The notes: generated by a model from the sequence alone, not told the origin. Numbered from the stretch's first letter, positions 1 through 10,100 are shown. The stretch is DNA of 20,742 bases from JALQTD01 sp036825655 (GCA_036825655.1 DAISXU010000035.1:1-20742), one strand, 5' to 3'. A program made the numbers and translations.

Positions 1-807
1 GCACATTCTTGGTTCCAGGCGTTGTTGGCCACCAATGAGAGCCTCTATGAATTCCTAGATGAAGGCATGACTTCATACGTTTCAGCGCTTTGCATGCAAC
101 ATTTGTTTGAGGGACCCGATTCGCAAAATCCGCACCGGTACGCTTACGCTGGTTACATGCAACATGCCCTGAGTGGCGCGGAAGAGCCTTTGGCAACTCA
201 TGCCGATCATTACTCCACCAATCGCGGTTACGGCATCGCAGCATACTCCAAAGGAGAAGTCCTCGTAGCTCAGCTGCGCGCGGTGATTGGCGAGGAGGCC
301 GTTCGTGAAGGGCTCAAAGACTACTACCGGCGATTCGCCTTCAAGCACCCCGGACCGATTGATCTGATGCGGTGCATGGAACGCACATCAGGCGTAGAAT
401 TGGACTGGTACTTTCAGTACTTCGTTCATTCCACACACACAATTGACTACGCCATTGCTGAAGTGAATGGCTCAGAAATTCAACTGAAAAAACTAGGAGG
501 CATGCCCATGCCTACGACGGTTCGAGTCACCTTTGATGATGGCAGCACGCAGCTGTTCTACATCCCACTCCGCATGATGCGAGGCCATGTACTTCCTGAA
601 GGAGCAGAACTTCTCCCCGATTGGCCTTGGGTTAATCCTGCGTATTCTTTCTCCCTTTCACCTGGGAAAAACGTAACTGCCGTTGATTTGGACCCACAAG
701 GTTGGATCGCTGATGTCGTAGACGCCAATGACCATTTTCCTTTCGAAGAGGTAACCATGGAATTGCCGAAGAACTCAACAAAACGGAACAAGAAGAAACG
801 GAATTGA
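1..807 (+). CDS. M1 family metallopeptidase, C-terminal part (5' end outside the window)
   Basis: This is the 3' part of a zinc aminopeptidase gene. The reading frame is open from base 1 and begins with Ala-His-Ser-Trp, which is the second half of an M1 HExxH motif; the first His-Glu lies upstream of the window. Nineteen residues after that His comes Asp-Glu-Gly, and this Glu fits the third zinc ligand of HExxH-x18-E. The segment AYSKGEVLVAQL about 60 residues later carries the conserved M1 Tyr region. A beta-rich C-terminal part follows, and the protein ends in a very basic Lys/Arg/Asn-rich tail. M1 enzymes remove N-terminal residues from peptides. The exact substrate and cellular location cannot be told without the missing N-terminus. 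The stop codon overlaps the bioY start (TGATG), so the two are probably translated together. Confidence 0.85.
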   Translation, partial: AHSWFQALLATNESLYEFLDEGMTSYVSALCMQHLFEGPDSQNPHRYAYAGYMQHALSGAEEPLATHADHYSTNRGYGIAAYSKGEVLVAQLRAVIGEEAVREGLKDYYRRFAFKHPGPIDLMRCMERTSGVELDWYFQYFVHSTHTIDYAIAEVNGSEIQLKKLGGMPMPTTVRVTFDDGSTQLFYIPLRMMRGHVLPEGAELLPDWPWVNPAYSFSLSPGKNVTAVDLDPQGWIADVVDANDHFPFEEVTMELPKNSTKRNKKKRN

Positions 808-1364
808 TGTACCGCCAAGAAATCATGCAGCAGCCCAAGTGGGTTGCACTGGCCGTTGCCTTGGGTTGTGCGGTTGCGGCGGGGCTTTTGGGGCCCATTG
901 CCATAGAGGTAAAAGGCGAGGCTCCCCTCACCGCTCAAACCCTGCTCGTCTTATTGCCGCCGCTGCTCTTCGGTTGGGAAGTTGGCTTTGCCTCTGCCCT
1001 GCTCTACTTGCTTGCTGGTGGATTAGGCCTTCCGGTTTTTGCTCATTTCACTGGAGGTTGGGAGCGGTTTACTGGGACCACTGGAGGCTACTTGTTGGCC
1101 TTTCCAATTGCAGCTTTGATCATCGGCTGGATGGCACCTTCGGGCGTTCGCTTCCGTTTTTTACGCAGCGGAGGTTTGTTGCTCTTAGGCCAAATCCTAA
1201 TCCTATCCTTAGGCATGTCGTGGCAACGAAACATCGTTCCAATGACCCAGTCCATTTGGGAATCAATCGAGCCGCTCGTTCCAGGTTTGATCATTAAAAC
1301 GGCAGCAGGCACGCTGATTCTGACGGCCATTGGTCGAATCGCAGACCGGACACGTCGTACCTGA
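807..1364 (+). CDS. bioY: BioY family biotin transporter (S component)
   Basis: The 185-aa hydrophobic protein has about six membrane segments and the usual BioY length. Recognisable family features are PLTAQTLLVLL near residue 40, the GLGLPVFA stretch near residue 70, and the TGTTGGYLLAFPIAA segment after it. BioY binds biotin in the inner membrane and acts alone or with an energy-coupling ECF module; no ATPase or EcfT gene is visible here. I chose the ATG at 807, which shares its A with the TGA of the upstream peptidase gene; a TTG one codon earlier is less likely. Imported biotin would serve biotin-dependent carboxylases such as the one encoded at 18973-20478. Lying between two M1 peptidases is an unusual context and may reflect only a convenient operon. 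Confidence 0.88.
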   Translation: MYRQEIMQQPKWVALAVALGCAVAAGLLGPIAIEVKGEAPLTAQTLLVLLPPLLFGWEVGFASALLYLLAGGLGLPVFAHFTGGWERFTGTTGGYLLAFPIAALIIGWMAPSGVRFRFLRSGGLLLLGQILILSLGMSWQRNIVPMTQSIWESIEPLVPGLIIKTAAGTLILTAIGRIADRTRRT

Positions 1365-1394
1365 TTACCTTTGGGGACTTTGAATCCCCATACC

Positions 1395-3269
1395 ATGCAA
1401 CGTAACCTGATCCTTGCACTCGCCTTCGGAGCGATGATCTTTGGATGCTCAGATGCTCCAACCGATGACAAACCGAACGCCAAGCAACAAGCCATTCTTG
1501 ACATGAAACGAGCCACGGATTTCCACAGCTTCAGCAAGCCCGATGAAGCCCAAGTCACTCACTTGAATTGGAGTGCCTCTGTCGATTTTGAAAACCGGAC
1601 CATTACCGGAACGGCTACCTACGACGTTCGCTGTGCAGAGGACGCCCAACGCATTGTCTTTGACACCCGAGATTTGGCCATTTCCTTGGTCGAGGTTGAT
1701 GGCAAAACTGTGGAGTTCGTCATGGGCACCGAGCAACCCTTCATCGGTCAACCGCTTTCCATCCCTGTAACTGGGACATCAAAGCAAGTGTCCATTCACT
1801 ACAGCACAGCAGCCGATGCTGAAGCACTGCTTTGGGTCGAGGGGGATTCTCCTTTCTTGTTCACCCAAAGCCAAGCAATTTTAGCACGGACTTGGGTGCC
1901 TTGCCAAGACAGCCCTGGAATTCGATTCACCTACCACGCTACCGTCCAGGTTCCCGAGAACCTCATGGCCTTGATGAGCGCGACGAATCCAACTGAAAAG
2001 TCAGCGAATGGCACCTACACCTTTGAAATGAATCAGCCCATTCCGTCTTACTTGTTGGCTCTTGCAGTAGGCGACGTAGAATTCCGGGAAGTGGGCCCAC
2101 ACACTGGAGTCTATGCCATTTCTGATTTGATTGATGCCGCGGCATATGAATTCGCGGAAATGGAAAACTTATTGGTAGCCGCGGAAGAACTCTACGGTCC
2201 CTATGCTTGGGAACGTTACGACCTCTTGATTCTGCCCCCTGCATTTCCCTTCGGCGGCATGGAAAACCCACGCTTGACCTTTGCAACACCCACCATCATT
2301 GCAGGCGACCGAAGCTTGGTGTCTTTGGTAGCCCACGAGTTGGCTCACAGTTGGAGTGGAAATTTGGTGACCAATGCAACTTGGGATGATTTCTGGTTGA
2401 ATGAGGGATTCACCGTTTACTTCGAACAGCGCATCATGGAGGCGGTTTATGGCGGTGAGATTTCCGAGATGTTGGCCACTTTGAGCTACCAAGGTTTGGT
2501 AGATGAGGTAGATGCCATCATGGACTTGAACCCCGATGACACTCACCTGAAGCTTCACTTGAAGGACCGAAACCCAGACGACGGAATGACGGCAATAGCC
2601 TATGATAAAGGTTACTTCTTCTTGCGCCTGATCGAGCAAACCGTAGGAAGGGAAGCTTGGGATGGCTTTTTAAGGACGTACTTCGACGCACATGCCTTCA
2701 GCGTAATGAACACCGATGCATTCATTGCTTACCTCAAGACCGAATTGCTGAATACTCCTGAACTACTGGCTCAAGTGGACATGGACGCATGGATCTTTGG
2801 CGAAGGCCTTCCTGCGACGTGCCCTCAAGTGTCAAGCACTCGATTGGAACAGGTGGATGACATGCTGGAGCGTTGGATTGCTGGAGCTGTTGAAACTTCA
2901 ACTCTGCCTTGGACAGATTGGGTTTACCAAGAGCGGTACCGCTTCCTCTCCAACCTTCCAGACAACACCAGTGCGACTCGCATGGCTGAGCTGGACGCCA
3001 CTTGGGGCATCACCTCCACTGGAAACAATGAAGTGCTGTTCGCATGGTTGGAGCAAGGCATTCGGAGCGAGTACAAACCATGCTATGCGCGGCTGGAAGA
3101 GTTTCTGGTGGTGGTAGGCCGAAGGAAGTTCCTGACCCCTTTGTATCGAGCGATGGAGGATACCGGCCAAGGTGAGATGGCACGCAACATCTACGCCAAA
3201 GCACGACCCAATTACCACAGCGTAGCCACTGGCACAATGGACGAACTGTTGGGAGTGAAAATGGATTGA
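1395..3269 (+). CDS. M1 family aminopeptidase lipoprotein, leukotriene A4 hydrolase-like
   Basis: This 624-aa zinc aminopeptidase is full length. The ATG at 1395 gives a lipoprotein signal (hydrophobic stretch ending in a lipobox-like IFGC, with Cys about 18 residues in), so the protein is probably anchored in a membrane outside the cytoplasm; the upstream TTG at 1371 would spoil this signal. The exopeptidase motif GGMEN is at residues 287-291, and the zinc site HELAH at 314-318 with Glu337 gives HExxH-x18-E. A catalytic Tyr is expected at about 403 (YDKG). The stretch around the active site (FGGMENPRLTF, HELAHSWSGNLVTN, WDDFWLNEGFTVYFE) reads like vertebrate leukotriene A4 hydrolase, and a helical LTA4H-type C-terminal domain would fill residues 470-624. 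It starts 30 bases after bioY, probably in the same operon, and ends at a strong terminator. Peptide degradation is the likely role; epoxide hydrolase activity is not implied. Confidence 0.93.
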   Translation: MQRNLILALAFGAMIFGCSDAPTDDKPNAKQQAILDMKRATDFHSFSKPDEAQVTHLNWSASVDFENRTITGTATYDVRCAEDAQRIVFDTRDLAISLVEVDGKTVEFVMGTEQPFIGQPLSIPVTGTSKQVSIHYSTAADAEALLWVEGDSPFLFTQSQAILARTWVPCQDSPGIRFTYHATVQVPENLMALMSATNPTEKSANGTYTFEMNQPIPSYLLALAVGDVEFREVGPHTGVYAISDLIDAAAYEFAEMENLLVAAEELYGPYAWERYDLLILPPAFPFGGMENPRLTFATPTIIAGDRSLVSLVAHELAHSWSGNLVTNATWDDFWLNEGFTVYFEQRIMEAVYGGEISEMLATLSYQGLVDEVDAIMDLNPDDTHLKLHLKDRNPDDGMTAIAYDKGYFFLRLIEQTVGREAWDGFLRTYFDAHAFSVMNTDAFIAYLKTELLNTPELLAQVDMDAWIFGEGLPATCPQVSSTRLEQVDDMLERWIAGAVETSTLPWTDWVYQERYRFLSNLPDNTSATRMAELDATWGITSTGNNEVLFAWLEQGIRSEYKPCYARLEEFLVVVGRRKFLTPLYRAMEDTGQGEMARNIYAKARPNYHSVATGTMDELLGVKMD

Positions 3270-3286
3270 CCGTTTTCAAGTCGCAT

Positions 3287-3326
3287 GAAAAAGCCCCGAG
3301 TGAACAAAAACACTCGGGGCTTTTTC
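3287..3326. terminator. Bidirectional rho-independent terminator between convergent genes
   Basis: A perfect 16-bp inverted repeat (3287-3302 and 3311-3326) closes an 8-base A-rich loop. The arms hold a GC-rich core (GCCCCGAGTG) flanked by A5 on one side and T5 on the other, so either strand gives a stem followed by a U-run. It serves the M1 lipoprotein gene ending at 3269 and the giant minus-strand gene ending at 3339. Confidence 0.93.
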
Positions 3327-3338
3327 GATTCCAAAGGA

Positions 3339-6300
3339 TCAGCGCAAGATGGTCACTGTCCCCGTGTACTCATGGCGCTCAGCAGATTGGCTCTTGTTGT
3401 AAACGACTACTCGGTAGAAGTACATTCCATTCTGGGCGAAATATTCGGAATCCGGAACAGCTGGACCATGCCAAACTTCATTCATGTCTTTCGTCTCAAA
3501 AACAATGTTGTTCCAGCGGTTGAAAATCTGGAGTAGGAATCGATCGGGATCGATGTCTGTGCCTTGGACAAAAAATGCATCGTTGACTCCATCGTTATTC
3601 GGAGTGAATGATGTAGGGATGTAAAGATTGAACAAGTCAAAAATCTCAATGACCCTCGTCACTTGGGCAGAACATCCGTTGACATCCGTTACAGATAGCG
3701 TAACTGGATACAACCCACCTCGATCAATTGGGAAAAGGAATGTGGGATCGATTTCATTCGATGCCCCATACTCACCCAAAACACCAAATGTCCAGTCCCA
3801 TTCTAAAACGCCCGCAGAATTCACGGACTCGAAGGAAATCTCAGTGTCTGGAACCGAAGTTGGTTGCGGACTTGCAGCGTATCCTACGGACGGCACATCA
3901 TAGACATCAATCAAACCCGATGCTAACATTGAATAATTGCACCCTAGCAAGGACGTGATGTGATACGAAACGGAGTACGATCCCGGATTCGGATATACAT
4001 GCACAGGATCTGAGTCAAACGCTCCGTCTCCATCACCAAAAGTCCAATGTTGATCTTGGATCAGCGACTGATCAACATCACTGGTAAACTGGATGATGCC
4101 CGGAATGCAACTGTGCGTAGTATCCGGGTGAAAATTCGCTGGAATGGGCGTTTCAATGACCACTTCGTGGCAGGATGTAACATCTGGCGTCTCACAATCA
4201 TCGGATAACGTGACGCAATAAACTCCCGTAGAAGGTGGACCATCCATCAACTGATCTGCAGGACCATTGGCTACATCTATCCCCTGCCACTCCCAGAAGT
4301 AAGTGTAGCCACTCCCTGACCCTCCATCGGCATCAAGCACATCCAAAGTCGCGATTGTACCTCCACAGATGAGGTCATCTCCGCCCAGCAGAACGGATAA
4401 ACTATCCAACACGTTTACCGATACACTCAATTCATCGGAAGGGCATCCATTCGACGTGGTCGCATAGACCGTGTAGGTGGTGGTCAGAACAGGCGAAACC
4501 AATTGGCTGTTTCCAGTTCCTAAGCTGTTGTCCCAATGGTAGGTCCAGTCACCATCAACATCCATGTCCGAGGAAGCCTCCAAGGTCACTGCTCCATCGA
4601 TGCAAATGGTAGGGTCTGGAGTCAATTCAAACAACAAGGGCTCTGGCTCCAACAACTCGATGTCAAAATTGTATTGGCATCCTGCTCCATCAGAAACTTC
4701 AAGGACGTAATCGCCAGGAACCAAATCAGCAATCACACTCAATCCCCCACCCGCGTCAATCGATTCCAAAAGAGTTCCTCCTTCAGATAGCGTAATGATC
4801 CAGGGGCCATCAGCGGGTGGAGATGAAATGGTAACAGCCACTTCTCCATCATTTGCATAGCAACTCGGCTGAGTTACATCATAGGTGAAATTGAATCCGG
4901 GCAAAACCATGACTTCGTCCGTTGTCCCGCAGTTGGGCATGTCAACGGGCTCGACCAAGAGGGTGTAGGTGAAAGGTTCACCATCAAAATCCATTACAGT
5001 TGGATTTTGAATGTTGGGATCGTCCAAATACAGAGGCGGATCCCACGACCAGATGTACCCGCAAGAACTCGTGCTGCCACCACAGGATGTGCAAATGATG
5101 ATGGGGTCGTAGCTACCAGAAGCACAGGACACACTCCCATCGGTATCTATGCTCACGGTCAAGCACCCATCAGGATTGGTCGCGGTGAAAACGTTCCCGG
5201 ATATATCTCCAGACAATGGACCAGCCAATATAGGAGAAGTCGCATCCGGGCCATCGTACACATAGAGCTGATCAAAAACCGCATTCTCCACTTGACCTTG
5301 CTCAAAGGAAATGGTAATCATCGTTCCATCACCTGGATCATCCGGACAGAAGTAATATTCTTCATAAATGCCGTTGCCGTAGCAGAACTCAAAGGTTCCT
5401 TCAGAACCTCCGCACGCCGAAGGATCCGAGCCGGTGAATGCTCCTTGCAACTGCACTGGATTCTGGCAGAAGATCACATCCTCTCCTGCAGTCACAGAAT
5501 TCCCAAGACCAGGCACGACGGTTACTACGACCGTGGTATCCCAGGTGCAACCAAAATTATTTGTTACCACGTAATCAAACGAGTAATCCCCGGGCACATC
5601 AAATTCCAATCCAACGTAATCCGCCTCTGCGTCCAAGTCAGTCACCCCGTAGGTATCCAAGTCCAGAACCCAGTAACTGGAATCCGCATCCAGACCGATG
5701 GTAGGCGTGAAGGTCGTCACACCCGGAACGATGTTTGGATCGAACTCCAGGGTCCAATCAAAGAGAAAGCCATCGTCCCCCAACCACTGGTCATGGATGT
5801 TCAATGTCCACACGCCATTGAGCGGACATCCCACCAAATCGCAGAAGTCGCCGCATGGCAAATAAGAACCGGCTGGAACGGTTGCTCCTCCCGCAACCGC
5901 AGGATTGCTTGGATCATCCATGATGTACTCGGCATCCATTTCCCAAGTGTAGTCCCAACCAATTCCAGCCACGGGATCCCCCAAGTTATTCCCACCCAAA
6001 TCAGGATACATGCATCCCGTAGCATCCACACCTCCACTCGGTCCGTTGTCCAGCAATAGCATCTCTTGCCCATTGGGACATTCCACCCAGATCGTCAAGT
6101 CGCCAATGAAGGTGTGTTCCAACGAGGCCGTCAAAGACAAAATGTCATCGCAATTTTCCACCTCCTGGCCCTCGTCAAAGAAATCGATGGTCATTTCAGA
6201 TTCAAAAGGGACATTCGAATTGTCAGGAAGTGCCTGCTCCTCTGAAACAGAAATTGGAGGCAATGCAGTCCAAGTGATGCTTTGAACGGGATTTCCATCC

Positions 6301-7181
6301 AAGTATCCAGGAGACTCCGTGCACAAAGGAGTTGAAAATGTTGCGTTGAACAAAGGGATGGTGCTAACCAAAACTTGGAAAGGCTCCAAATTGGTGCTGC
6401 TGCATCCATTTTCATCTTCAACTACGAGGGTCACCAAATATTCACCAGGAACTTCATAACTGTGGGTTGCAGAGTTAGCCGCTGTTGTCTCCACATTTCC
6501 ATCCCCCCAATTCCAAATCCAATTCGCAAGGGGCGTCCCATCGCCAGTTGAATTCGAACCATCGAACGTCACCTCCTGAAAGGGACAAATTCCGACGCTA
6601 TTGGGATTGTCGGCAAACGCTTCGGGATCGAGCAACTCCAACGCTGAAACTGGAACCGTGCAAGGCGTTACGCAAGTGATTTGTGCAGCCCAACCTATCG
6701 ATCCTGCTGTAGCACCGTTGTTGACAGCGAACTGAAATGTCAAACAACCTGTCGGATTATTCAACGAGGCGGTTGCTGTAACGTCTTGGAAGTTATTCCC
6801 CGTGCCAATTCCAATGAGCGGAGCTCCCGTGGAGTTGCCGTCATAAATGAACAACATGTCATTGTTGTTGGGGTTCGCATTGGTCTGCAGCTGAAACGAC
6901 AGAAACTCTGCTGCAATTGCGTCCCCAGGGTTATCGGGACATATGGTAATCGTGAAGTCATTGTTGCTATACGGACCGCCTGCAGGATCCCCTATGTCGC
7001 CATCATCGACGAAGAAGTAGCTCGAGATCTGGTTCGGTNNNNNNNNNNCATCGACGAAGAATCCGTTGCACGTAGTAACTTCTCCTCCCTCGTTGATTTG
7101 GATGTTGGTTTGCGACGTCACATGAAGTGCGACCAGCATAGACAACCCCAACAATAAAGCCTTGTTGTAGAATTCCTTCAT
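3339..7181 (-). CDS. Giant CUB/PKD/P-domain protein with type B T9SS sorting domain (downstream paralogue; contains an assembly gap)
   Basis: About 1280 aa with 10 Ns inside. The start at 7181 gives a Sec signal peptide (MKEFYNKALLLGLSMLVALH then VTSQ); the frame stays open upstream to 7307, but that extension would bury the signal. Order of parts: CUB-like domain (GDIGDPAGGP, TICPDNPGD, IYDGNSTGAPL), a PKD domain (WNWGDG, HSYEVPGEYLV), a proprotein-convertase P-type domain (FIGDLTIWVECPNG, NGVWTLNIHDQWLGDDG), a second CUB-like domain (FCPDDPGDG, YVYDG), Ig/PKD-like repeats (WTFGDGDG), and a terminal gliding-motility-associated sorting domain (FTPNNDGVNDAF, IFNRWNNIVFE, QNGMYFYRV). It is predicted to be exported by Sec and then T9SS to the surface or medium. 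Its ATG overlaps the TGA of the upstream paralogue (ATGA), implying coupled translation. A P domain with no attached protease suggests a binding or adhesive role; this is inference. Confidence 0.9.
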   Translation of the reverse strand: MKEFYNKALLLGLSMLVALHVTSQTNIQINEGGEVTTCNGFFVDXXXXPNQISSYFFVDDGDIGDPAGGPYSNNDFTITICPDNPGDAIAAEFLSFQLQTNANPNNNDMLFIYDGNSTGAPLIGIGTGNNFQDVTATASLNNPTGCLTFQFAVNNGATAGSIGWAAQITCVTPCTVPVSALELLDPEAFADNPNSVGICPFQEVTFDGSNSTGDGTPLANWIWNWGDGNVETTAANSATHSYEVPGEYLVTLVVEDENGCSSTNLEPFQVLVSTIPLFNATFSTPLCTESPGYLDGNPVQSITWTALPPISVSEEQALPDNSNVPFESEMTIDFFDEGQEVENCDDILSLTASLEHTFIGDLTIWVECPNGQEMLLLDNGPSGGVDATGCMYPDLGGNNLGDPVAGIGWDYTWEMDAEYIMDDPSNPAVAGGATVPAGSYLPCGDFCDLVGCPLNGVWTLNIHDQWLGDDGFLFDWTLEFDPNIVPGVTTFTPTIGLDADSSYWVLDLDTYGVTDLDAEADYVGLEFDVPGDYSFDYVVTNNFGCTWDTTVVVTVVPGLGNSVTAGEDVIFCQNPVQLQGAFTGSDPSACGGSEGTFEFCYGNGIYEEYYFCPDDPGDGTMITISFEQGQVENAVFDQLYVYDGPDATSPILAGPLSGDISGNVFTATNPDGCLTVSIDTDGSVSCASGSYDPIIICTSCGGSTSSCGYIWSWDPPLYLDDPNIQNPTVMDFDGEPFTYTLLVEPVDMPNCGTTDEVMVLPGFNFTYDVTQPSCYANDGEVAVTISSPPADGPWIITLSEGGTLLESIDAGGGLSVIADLVPGDYVLEVSDGAGCQYNFDIELLEPEPLLFELTPDPTICIDGAVTLEASSDMDVDGDWTYHWDNSLGTGNSQLVSPVLTTTYTVYATTSNGCPSDELSVSVNVLDSLSVLLGGDDLICGGTIATLDVLDADGGSGSGYTYFWEWQGIDVANGPADQLMDGPPSTGVYCVTLSDDCETPDVTSCHEVVIETPIPANFHPDTTHSCIPGIIQFTSDVDQSLIQDQHWTFGDGDGAFDSDPVHVYPNPGSYSVSYHITSLLGCNYSMLASGLIDVYDVPSVGYAASPQPTSVPDTEISFESVNSAGVLEWDWTFGVLGEYGASNEIDPTFLFPIDRGGLYPVTLSVTDVNGCSAQVTRVIEIFDLFNLYIPTSFTPNNDGVNDAFFVQGTDIDPDRFLLQIFNRWNNIVFETKDMNEVWHGPAVPDSEYFAQNGMYFYRVVVYNKSQSAERHEYTGTVTILR
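7039..7048. other. Assembly gap (10 Ns) inside the giant gene
   Basis: Ten undetermined bases interrupt codons about 45-48 of the downstream giant gene. The 13-base sequence CATCGACGAAGAA occurs at 7004-7016 and again directly after the gap at 7049-7061, 45 bases apart. The number of Ns is probably arbitrary, so the true length is unknown. Confidence 0.98.
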
Positions 7182-10100
7182 CGCGTAATGGTTACGGTTC
7201 CTTTCAACACCTTTCTTTCTTTTGTTGCAATTGACCGCGTAGTGATCAAGTACGTGTAAACTCCATTTTGGACAAAAAATGAACCTCCGAGGTTGTCTCC
7301 AACCCAAGCTTCATGCATATCGGTCGATTCAAACACCTTCCGTCCCCACCGGTCAAAAATCAACACATGAAAGTCTGTCTCATCCACATCAATTCCATGC
7401 AACTCCCAAGCGTCGTTTAATCCGTCCATGTCCGGTGTGAAACCGTTGGGTATAAACATGGTGAAACTCTCATTGACGAGCAAGTTTCTTGCCTCTTCAT
7501 CCGTGCAACCCCATTGATTCTCGACCACCAAGGTTACCGTGTATTCACCTGATTGGTCTAGGGGGAAATCGAACGAGGGAGACCACTCTGTTGATGCTCC
7601 TAAGGCATCGAATTCCCAAAAGGCCGAATTGGCTCCGAGGGAGTAATTCTCGAATTCGAAGTGCGTGTTGGGCAATGCCGTTACTGTAGGTGTGTTCGAG
7701 AAAGCGGCCACAGGCCAATCGTAGGTTGCAATCAATCCCACTTGGCTATCTGAATAAACGCAACCGTACACCGAAGTGATGACATGACCAACAGTCCAGA
7801 GACCAGCTTCGATGTAAGTGTGGAATGCTTCGGTCAATCCGGTAGATTGCCCCCCGTCACCAAAGGTCCATAAGCTCGAGGCGATCTCTTCTGGGTTAGA
7901 CGCGTTGGAGGTAAATCCTACTGTCACGGGATGGCATCCCCCCAAAGTATCCACTACAAATGTGGGGTCGATGTCATCGGGCACGGACACTTCAACACAC
8001 CCCTCAACGGTAGGCGTTTCACACTGGTCCGAAACAACTACGCAATACTCCGTCGTGGCATCCACGAAACTCCAAAACCCATCCCCCACTCCATTGGGCG
8101 ACCAAGCGTATGAGTAGGGCGGCAAACCACCCGTCACCTCATTGACACCAACCCAAGCGGAATCTATGCTGCAAATCAATTCATTCGCCGTCACCTGCAA
8201 GTTCATGGGCTCGTATATGTCGACAAAGATTTGTTCGGTGGACGTGACGCACCCCTCTGCGTAAGAAGCATAAACGGTATAGAGCGTAGGACTGCTTGGC
8301 CCCACTACGAGCAGGTTTTCGACCGCTTGATTGGAACTCCAAAAATAGGTCGTATTCGGAACCACCGGAAGCAGCTGCGCTTGAAGCGTTGCCTCACCAT
8401 TGATGCAAATGGTCGTGTCATTTGATGCACTGAGCACAGGAACCGGCACAGCGGCGAGGGCAACATTGTCTTCAATGATGCAATTGTCATCGCTCACCTG
8501 GACCAACAGGTTACCGGGCGGCAATCCTTCGACACTCACTAGGCCAGGTGTGCTCGTGAAAGAAGACCCAACCAAAGCCGCTCCGTTGTATACTTCCACG
8601 GTCCAGGGTCCTACAGATCCTGACGTCGTGATTTCAACCTCGAGAGAACCATCGTCTCCGAAACAAGTTGGATCCGTGGCAGTCACTGCGATGTCAAATG
8701 AAGGCGACACGACGATTTCATCGGTGGTTGAACAACCCGGAAGAAATGACCAACCTCCTGTGACTGTATAAGTCGTTTCTTCATTCAGGGAATTGGACAA
8801 TGGAGAAGGCGTATCGGCACCGATCAAATCCGTGTCAGGTGTCCAGGACCAATCAATTCCGCTCGCATTGGTGCATCCGACGGTATATTGCCACGGCAAA
8901 TATGACGGTGTACTCGAGCAGGAAACGCTACCATCAGAAGAGAATCCGATGGTGATGCACCCATCCGCATTGGATGCGGTGAAGGTTTGGCCTGATAAAT
9001 CCCCACTGATAGGTCCTGCTAAAATGGGTGCATTCACATCCGCTCCATCGTAGACATAAAACGGGTCAAAGAAATTTTCAACGAATCCTTGCTGGAAGCT
9101 CACCGTCATGAATGTGGAGCCATCACCAGGCACGTCCGGGCAGAATGTCCACGTGAAATTCTCACCGTTGTCGTAGCAATATTCAAACGCCCCAGCATCC
9201 TCGCTGCATACCGCGGGATCTGCATCAAGCAGCCCAGCACCCAATTGAAAATCGCCGCAGGCGAAGAAATCCTCTCCCGCTGAGATGTTGGGAGGGTCGA
9301 GCACCTCGATGGTCACCGTGGTGTCCCACATGCAGCCAAAGTTGTTTTGCACGACGTAATCAAAATCATAGGATCCGGCAGCATCAAAGAGCAAATCAGC
9401 ATAATCACCTGGTGCATCCACTCCAAGAAAACCATAATCGCCCGGGCTCACATCCCAATAGCTCGAATCCGACTCTGCGCCAATGGTGGGGGTGAAAGTC
9501 GTAACACCTGGCACAATTTCCGGATCGAATTCGATGGACCAATTGAATAAGAAACCGTCATCACCAAGCCACTGGTCATGCACATAAAACGTCCATACTC
9601 CATTGAGTGGGCATCCAACCAAATCACACATGTCACCGCATGGCAGGTAATCGCCAGCAGGAACAGTCGCTCCACCAGCTACAGCAGGATTGCTGGGGTC
9701 ATCCATGATGTAATCCGCGTCCATGGACCACGAATAATCCCAACCAATGCCAGCAAAGGGGTCTCCCAAGTTGTTCCCACCCAAGTCAGGATACATGCAC
9801 CCTGAAGCGTCAGCCGTGCCACTGGGCCCGTTGTCCAACAGCAACATCTCCTGACCATTTGGACATTCCACCCAGATTGTCAAATCGCCAATCCAAGTGT
9901 GCTCCATTTCAGCCGAAAAACTCAAGATGTCACTGCACTCCTCGACCAATTGGCCATCATCGAAAAAATCGACGGTCATTTCCGAATCGAAGGGCACATT
10001 CGAGTTGTCAGGAAGCGCCTGCTCCTCAGAAACTGACACTGGCGGCAATGCCGTCCAAGTAATGCTTTGGTATCCCGAGCCATCGAGGAAGGTCGGTTGC

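Noticed and set aside
5007..6059. A 350-codon open frame on the + strand
   Set aside because: It lies antisense to the giant protein gene, whose domains are clear in the other frame. Its product is low in hydrophobic core sequence and has no recognisable motif; it is a codon-bias shadow.
7182..7307. Upstream extension of the downstream giant gene to 7307
   Set aside because: The extension runs over the sorting-domain coding sequence of the upstream paralogue and would place 42 residues before a good signal peptide. The ATG at 7181 with the ATGA overlap is better.
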